Below, piece after piece: positions 6,591 to 10,092 of a stretch of DNA of 10,092 nt (positions are counted from its first letter, which is position 1; each line of letters opens with the position of its first letter). The notes beneath the pieces are model-generated. The model had not been told where the DNA came from and made no database searches. It saw only the letters and a program-made list of their open reading frames with translations. The stretch lies in NCBI GenBank assembly GCA_002299495.1, contig DBNZ01000201.1, positions 1 through 10,092 of the forward strand, read 5' to 3'. A program made the translations under genes and the position numbers. The stretch is from Methylococcaceae bacterium UBA659. GTDB lineage: Bacteria > Pseudomonadota > Gammaproteobacteria > Methylococcales > Methylomonadaceae.

Positions 6591-9500
6591 CTAACGGATT
6601 GCCGATGCGTTCTGCCAGTCCATGGTTTCGACCGATAATGGCACTGTTACTGCAGAACGGATATGCAATTCGCGTTGTGGCAAAGGGATGTTAATGTGGT
6701 TTTCGCGTAGCGCCTTCTCTAACCGGACATGCAAGTCGTGAATGACGGGCAATCGATGCCCGGTTTCGCTGACAAACACCCGCACCGAAAAATGCAGCGA
6801 GCTGTCCCCAAATTCCATAAACAACACGCAGGGTTCCGGGTCTTTTAACACCAGAGGCGTAGACAGAACGGTTTCCATCATGACCCTATGGGCTTTTTCG
6901 ACATCGGAGCCATAAGCAATCCCAACGGGAATAACTACACGGGTGATGGCGTCGCTTAACGTCCAGTTAACCAATTCGCTGGTGATGAAGGTTTTATTGG
7001 GTACCACCAGTTCCTTTTGATCCCAGTCAATAATGGTTGTGGCGCGCATTTGGATACGGCTGACTTTACCCGTGACTGCGCCAATGGTGACGGTATCGCC
7101 GACCCGGATGGGGCGTTCAAACAGCAAGATGATACCAGAGACTAAGTTGGCAAATATTTCTTGCAAACCAAAACCTAAACCCACGCTTAAGGCGGCGACC
7201 AACCATTGGACTTTCGACCAACTGCCACCCAATTCATTGGCGATGGTAATAATCCCTATCGAGACCATCACATATTTGGCCATTTGATTAATAGCATAAC
7301 GGCTGCCAGGTTCCATGCCCATCCTTCCGAATAACAGCAGCTCCATCAACCCCGAAAAATTAATGACCGACACTATCGTGACAAACCCATACAGCAAGGC
7401 CAACAGCAGGTTGGTCAAGGTAATCGGCTGCATCGTCGGTTGCTTGTCGATGGTGACTTCATGTTGCCAAAGCGCGATGTGGTCAAGGAATGAAAACGCG
7501 GGCAAAATGTTGCCCCATATCAACCAAAAGCCAATGATTATTGTGATACTAATGAGCATGTTGACCAGCTTCATGGTTTGGGCGTTGATCTTGGGTATGT
7601 CAATCAATTGCTCCTCTATCGGTAACATCGGCTCTTCACTGCCTGGCGGGGCGGAGTGTTTGTCACTCTGCATGGCGGCCTTCCTTTTCTGGCGGATGTT
7701 TTCGAGGGCTATTTGCCGATTGACTAAGTTAAGCCATCTTAGAACCAACTGATGGAGCACAACGACGAGAAAAATTAACCCTAAGGAGGCGCCTAACTTT
7801 TGTTGTAACTCCAAGGCGCTTAAATAATAACCGGTAGCGGCAAAACCGATGACTACCAACGGGGACAAAAAAGCAACTGGATACCAAAGGAAGCGGAATT
7901 TATTGAGGGTGCTGTTAGGGTGCTCTAAAAGGAAAGGTTTCATTAAACAACCATTAGGATTTAATAGCCTGTGCAATAAAACCGCCATTCCGATCAGTGC
8001 AACGATTAGCGCTAACCGCCCTAAGCTATCGCTGTAGGCTATCACTGTTGAGGCTCCGGTGATGCCGATCAAAAAAATCGCCGGTATGACCACAAACCGA
8101 AGCCATGTAATTTGGTTGCATAACAACAGTACGCTGTCTTTTTGCCATTGGAAATGAATACGCGCTATCCCTTTTGCGGAAAACAGCCGGAAAAAAAATT
8201 CTAACAACAGCAAAGCCACGGAGGCGGATTGCAAGCCCACCCCAATGGCTTTGCTAAAGTCGCCCCCTTGGTAATGATTACTGAGCAGCCATCCCCAACC
8301 ATAGCCCAAAATGGGTATGGGCAAAACCAGGATCAGCGTTAGCGGAAAAGCGCTTAAGGTATAAATGAAGCGGTCGGTATAAAGCTTGCCTACATTTTCT
8401 GATAAGTCTTCAATCTGTTTCTTGCAACGGCCACGTCCAACAATACACGTGATAAAAGCCAATATAATGAGGAGGCTGGCCAATGGCCGTTTGGCCATAG
8501 CGTTGCCGCTATCTGTGCCCAAACTTATCCAATTGGCGGGTGTAATCAGCACCCTGATAGACTTTGCCAGTTCTAACGGGAAATCTAAATTGATAGGGTT
8601 GGAACTAGGCACCCACAGCAAATTTTTATCCAAGTAATCGGCAAACTGCTTTGCCTTCGCAACCATTTTTTCGCGGGCGAAATCAAAGTCGCCCAGCGAC
8701 CTTAAATAAGTTTTATCTGCCGATTCCAGCTTTATCAGTAAATCTTTTTGATTGTTCAGCAATAAGCGCGCTTCCGCCTGTATTATCATCCGTTGGATAT
8801 AAGGCAGGTTTTCTGGCACTTGGGACGCCATTATCTCTTTTAATGCGGCATCAATATCCACTAATTTGTCCAACCGCTCTTCAACTTTAAACTGACTCAG
8901 GCTAGCTAAGGCGGTCTCGTTTTGTATGGTGTCCACTAAAGTGGGCCATTGGCTATCAAGCGATAATTGGCGCCTTTGTTGCCTCAGTATTTTTCCCAGC
9001 GCCGGGCTTAAGCCCGCTAAATCGATTTTTTTCTCAGCACCTTTAAAATTATTTTCAATTTCTTCCGCTTTTAGGTCTAGCGTGGCCTTTTGGGACAATA
9101 AGTTTTCAATCTTATCGGTGATTTCCTGTAATTCCCGGCTGTATTGAATATTTTCACGGGTAAGCGCTTGGATAACCGCAGGCTTACCCGCCAGTTCTTT
9201 TTCAGCTTGGTTGAGTGCGCTTTGGGTTTCTTTGGCTTCCTGTTTTCTTCGCTCCGCCAACAAACTTTCTATGTTACTGACCAAAAAGATATTGTTTTCC
9301 TTTTGCATACCTAGCCATAGGGACTGGGTTTTTAACAACCCAACCCTGGCCGGGTTGCTAATGGCTTCGATTTCCAAGCTGTTTAACTCAGCGATCCGCG
9401 CATCCATCATGGTTTTTAAATAGATTTGCTCGGCCTCAAGCTCTAACTGGGTAGAGGCGCTTGCCGCTAATGCGCTTAATTTTTTTTGGCCATTATCTAT

Positions 9501-10019
9501 TTCTTGTTGTGCAGCCACCATTTCAGAACGGATCGATGCCGGCCTGTTGTTTTGTAGAGCCAGTTCATTAACAATTTTTTTTAATGGGTCATCTAGGCTA
9601 CTCATTTTTGCTTTTTCTAAGATTAATCTTTGTTCCAGCTCCTCAGTGCTTATACGGCTGAAATGTTCGGGCGTTGGTTGGGCGTTCTGCGACTGGAATT
9701 GGCTTATTTCATTTTGTAATCTTTTGGTCTCGACCGGTGCCTCCTTGATGGAACGTTTAAATGCAGCTGTGCGCTGATTGAAGGCGTCGATCAGGCCTAA
9801 GTTACTTATTGCAGACTCATAGTGCTTTACCATTCTGGACTTGATTGCTTCTTCGATACCTTGCCTGTCATTAAGACTTTTTAGCTTATCTTTTAGGGTG
9901 TCTTGGGTATAAAGCAATTCTGTCGCCGATGGTTTCAGCTCGGTGATTGCCTGGGCTTTCGCCCAACAAGGCGCAGGTGTCATCAAGAGCAAAAAAATTA
10001 AGGCGGCGGGTAGAAACAT
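6591..10019 (-). CDS. mscK: MscK/MscM-type large mechanosensitive channel
   Basis: This is an inner-membrane channel of the MscS superfamily, opened by membrane tension during hypo-osmotic shock. At 1142 residues it is the size of E. coli MscK and MscM. A hydrophobic leader ends CWA-KA (cleavage likely near residue 20). A long, Gln/Glu/Lys-rich helical periplasmic domain covers about 25-480. About eleven membrane segments follow, near 510-528, 552-578, 592-613, 641-661, 667-686, 709-735, 742-762, 817-843, 867-890, 913-930 and 937-967. The last holds the pore helix LSVGLGFGLQEIFANLVSG. It runs into ERPIRVGDTVTIG, ATTIIDWDQKELVVPNK and the C-terminal vestibule domain (GIAYGSDVEKAHRV, NINIPLPQRELHI). 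The C-terminal part resembles E. coli MscK more than MscM, and the middle is mixed, so the symbol is a best choice. The ATG at 10019 is the first start after an in-frame stop. The leader has no basic residues before its hydrophobic core. Confidence 0.9.
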   Translation of the reverse strand: MFLPAALIFLLLMTPAPCWAKAQAITELKPSATELLYTQDTLKDKLKSLNDRQGIEEAIKSRMVKHYESAISNLGLIDAFNQRTAAFKRSIKEAPVETKRLQNEISQFQSQNAQPTPEHFSRISTEELEQRLILEKAKMSSLDDPLKKIVNELALQNNRPASIRSEMVAAQQEIDNGQKKLSALAASASTQLELEAEQIYLKTMMDARIAELNSLEIEAISNPARVGLLKTQSLWLGMQKENNIFLVSNIESLLAERRKQEAKETQSALNQAEKELAGKPAVIQALTRENIQYSRELQEITDKIENLLSQKATLDLKAEEIENNFKGAEKKIDLAGLSPALGKILRQQRRQLSLDSQWPTLVDTIQNETALASLSQFKVEERLDKLVDIDAALKEIMASQVPENLPYIQRMIIQAEARLLLNNQKDLLIKLESADKTYLRSLGDFDFAREKMVAKAKQFADYLDKNLLWVPSSNPINLDFPLELAKSIRVLITPANWISLGTDSGNAMAKRPLASLLIILAFITCIVGRGRCKKQIEDLSENVGKLYTDRFIYTLSAFPLTLILVLPIPILGYGWGWLLSNHYQGGDFSKAIGVGLQSASVALLLLEFFFRLFSAKGIARIHFQWQKDSVLLLCNQITWLRFVVIPAIFLIGITGASTVIAYSDSLGRLALIVALIGMAVLLHRLLNPNGCLMKPFLLEHPNSTLNKFRFLWYPVAFLSPLVVIGFAATGYYLSALELQQKLGASLGLIFLVVVLHQLVLRWLNLVNRQIALENIRQKRKAAMQSDKHSAPPGSEEPMLPIEEQLIDIPKINAQTMKLVNMLISITIIIGFWLIWGNILPAFSFLDHIALWQHEVTIDKQPTMQPITLTNLLLALLYGFVTIVSVINFSGLMELLLFGRMGMEPGSRYAINQMAKYVMVSIGIITIANELGGSWSKVQWLVAALSVGLGFGLQEIFANLVSGIILLFERPIRVGDTVTIGAVTGKVSRIQMRATTIIDWDQKELVVPNKTFITSELVNWTLSDAITRVVIPVGIAYGSDVEKAHRVMMETVLSTPLVLKDPEPCVLFMEFGDSSLHFSVRVFVSETGHRLPVIHDLHVRLEKALRENHINIPLPQRELHIRSAVTVPLSVETMDWQNASAIR

Positions 10020-10092
10020 GCGAGTGAGTTTTCGTGTTTTGTGTCATTCGGGGCCAGATAAAGCGCAACAAAGCGTTGGAAAGTTTTCGGTA

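Noticed and set aside
1..10092. Mobile element, defence island or undescribed multi-gene system
   Set aside because: No transposase, integrase, tRNA, terminal repeats or unknown gene cluster was found; nine of ten genes belong to well-known families and the tenth is a single DUF29 gene.

Overview
The window is an ordinary housekeeping segment of a gammaproteobacterial chromosome. Every supported gene lies on the minus strand, so the genes read from high to low coordinates. The proteins resemble their Escherichia coli counterparts closely: RuvC catalytic residues D7, E66, D138 and D141, RuvA acidic pin E55/D56 and RuvB arginine finger R174 fall at or next to the E. coli positions. Base composition is moderate. 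A DUF29 gene inside the ruv-tol cluster would fit a methanotroph-like (Methylococcales) or similar environmental gammaproteobacterium, but that placement is inference and not firm.

Layout in transcription order. First comes a large mechanosensitive channel of the MscK/MscM type (10019-6591). After a 91-base gap with weak inverted repeats comes a YheS-type ABC-F ATPase (6499-4604). After 31 bases come ruvC, ruvA and ruvB (4572-2445), joined by a 4-base ATGA overlap and a GTGA overlap. A small DUF29 gene (2430-2041) follows, with a C-terminal frame that looks broken. The Tol cluster follows: ybgC, tolQ, tolR and the first 170 codons of tolA, which runs off the window at base 1. ybgC/tolQ and tolQ/tolR overlap by ATGA, and tolR and tolA are 4 bases apart.

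Functionally, RuvA and RuvB form the Holliday junction branch-migration motor and RuvC resolves the junction. TolQ, TolR and TolA form the inner-membrane force-generating part of the Tol-Pal envelope system, and YbgC is the acyl-CoA thioesterase normally encoded with it. The YheS-like protein probably acts on ribosomes. The MscK-like channel protects against hypo-osmotic shock. The ruvCAB-ybgC-tolQRA order is common in Gammaproteobacteria. The local departures are the DUF29 gene between ruvB and ybgC, and an ABC-F gene directly upstream of ruvC where yebC often lies.

I found no mobile element, CRISPR array, RNA gene or convincing undescribed system. The items most worth a second look are the frameshifted DUF29 tail, a nested hairpin in front of ybgC, and the GTG start of ruvB, which an ATG-first gene caller would miss by 14 codons.
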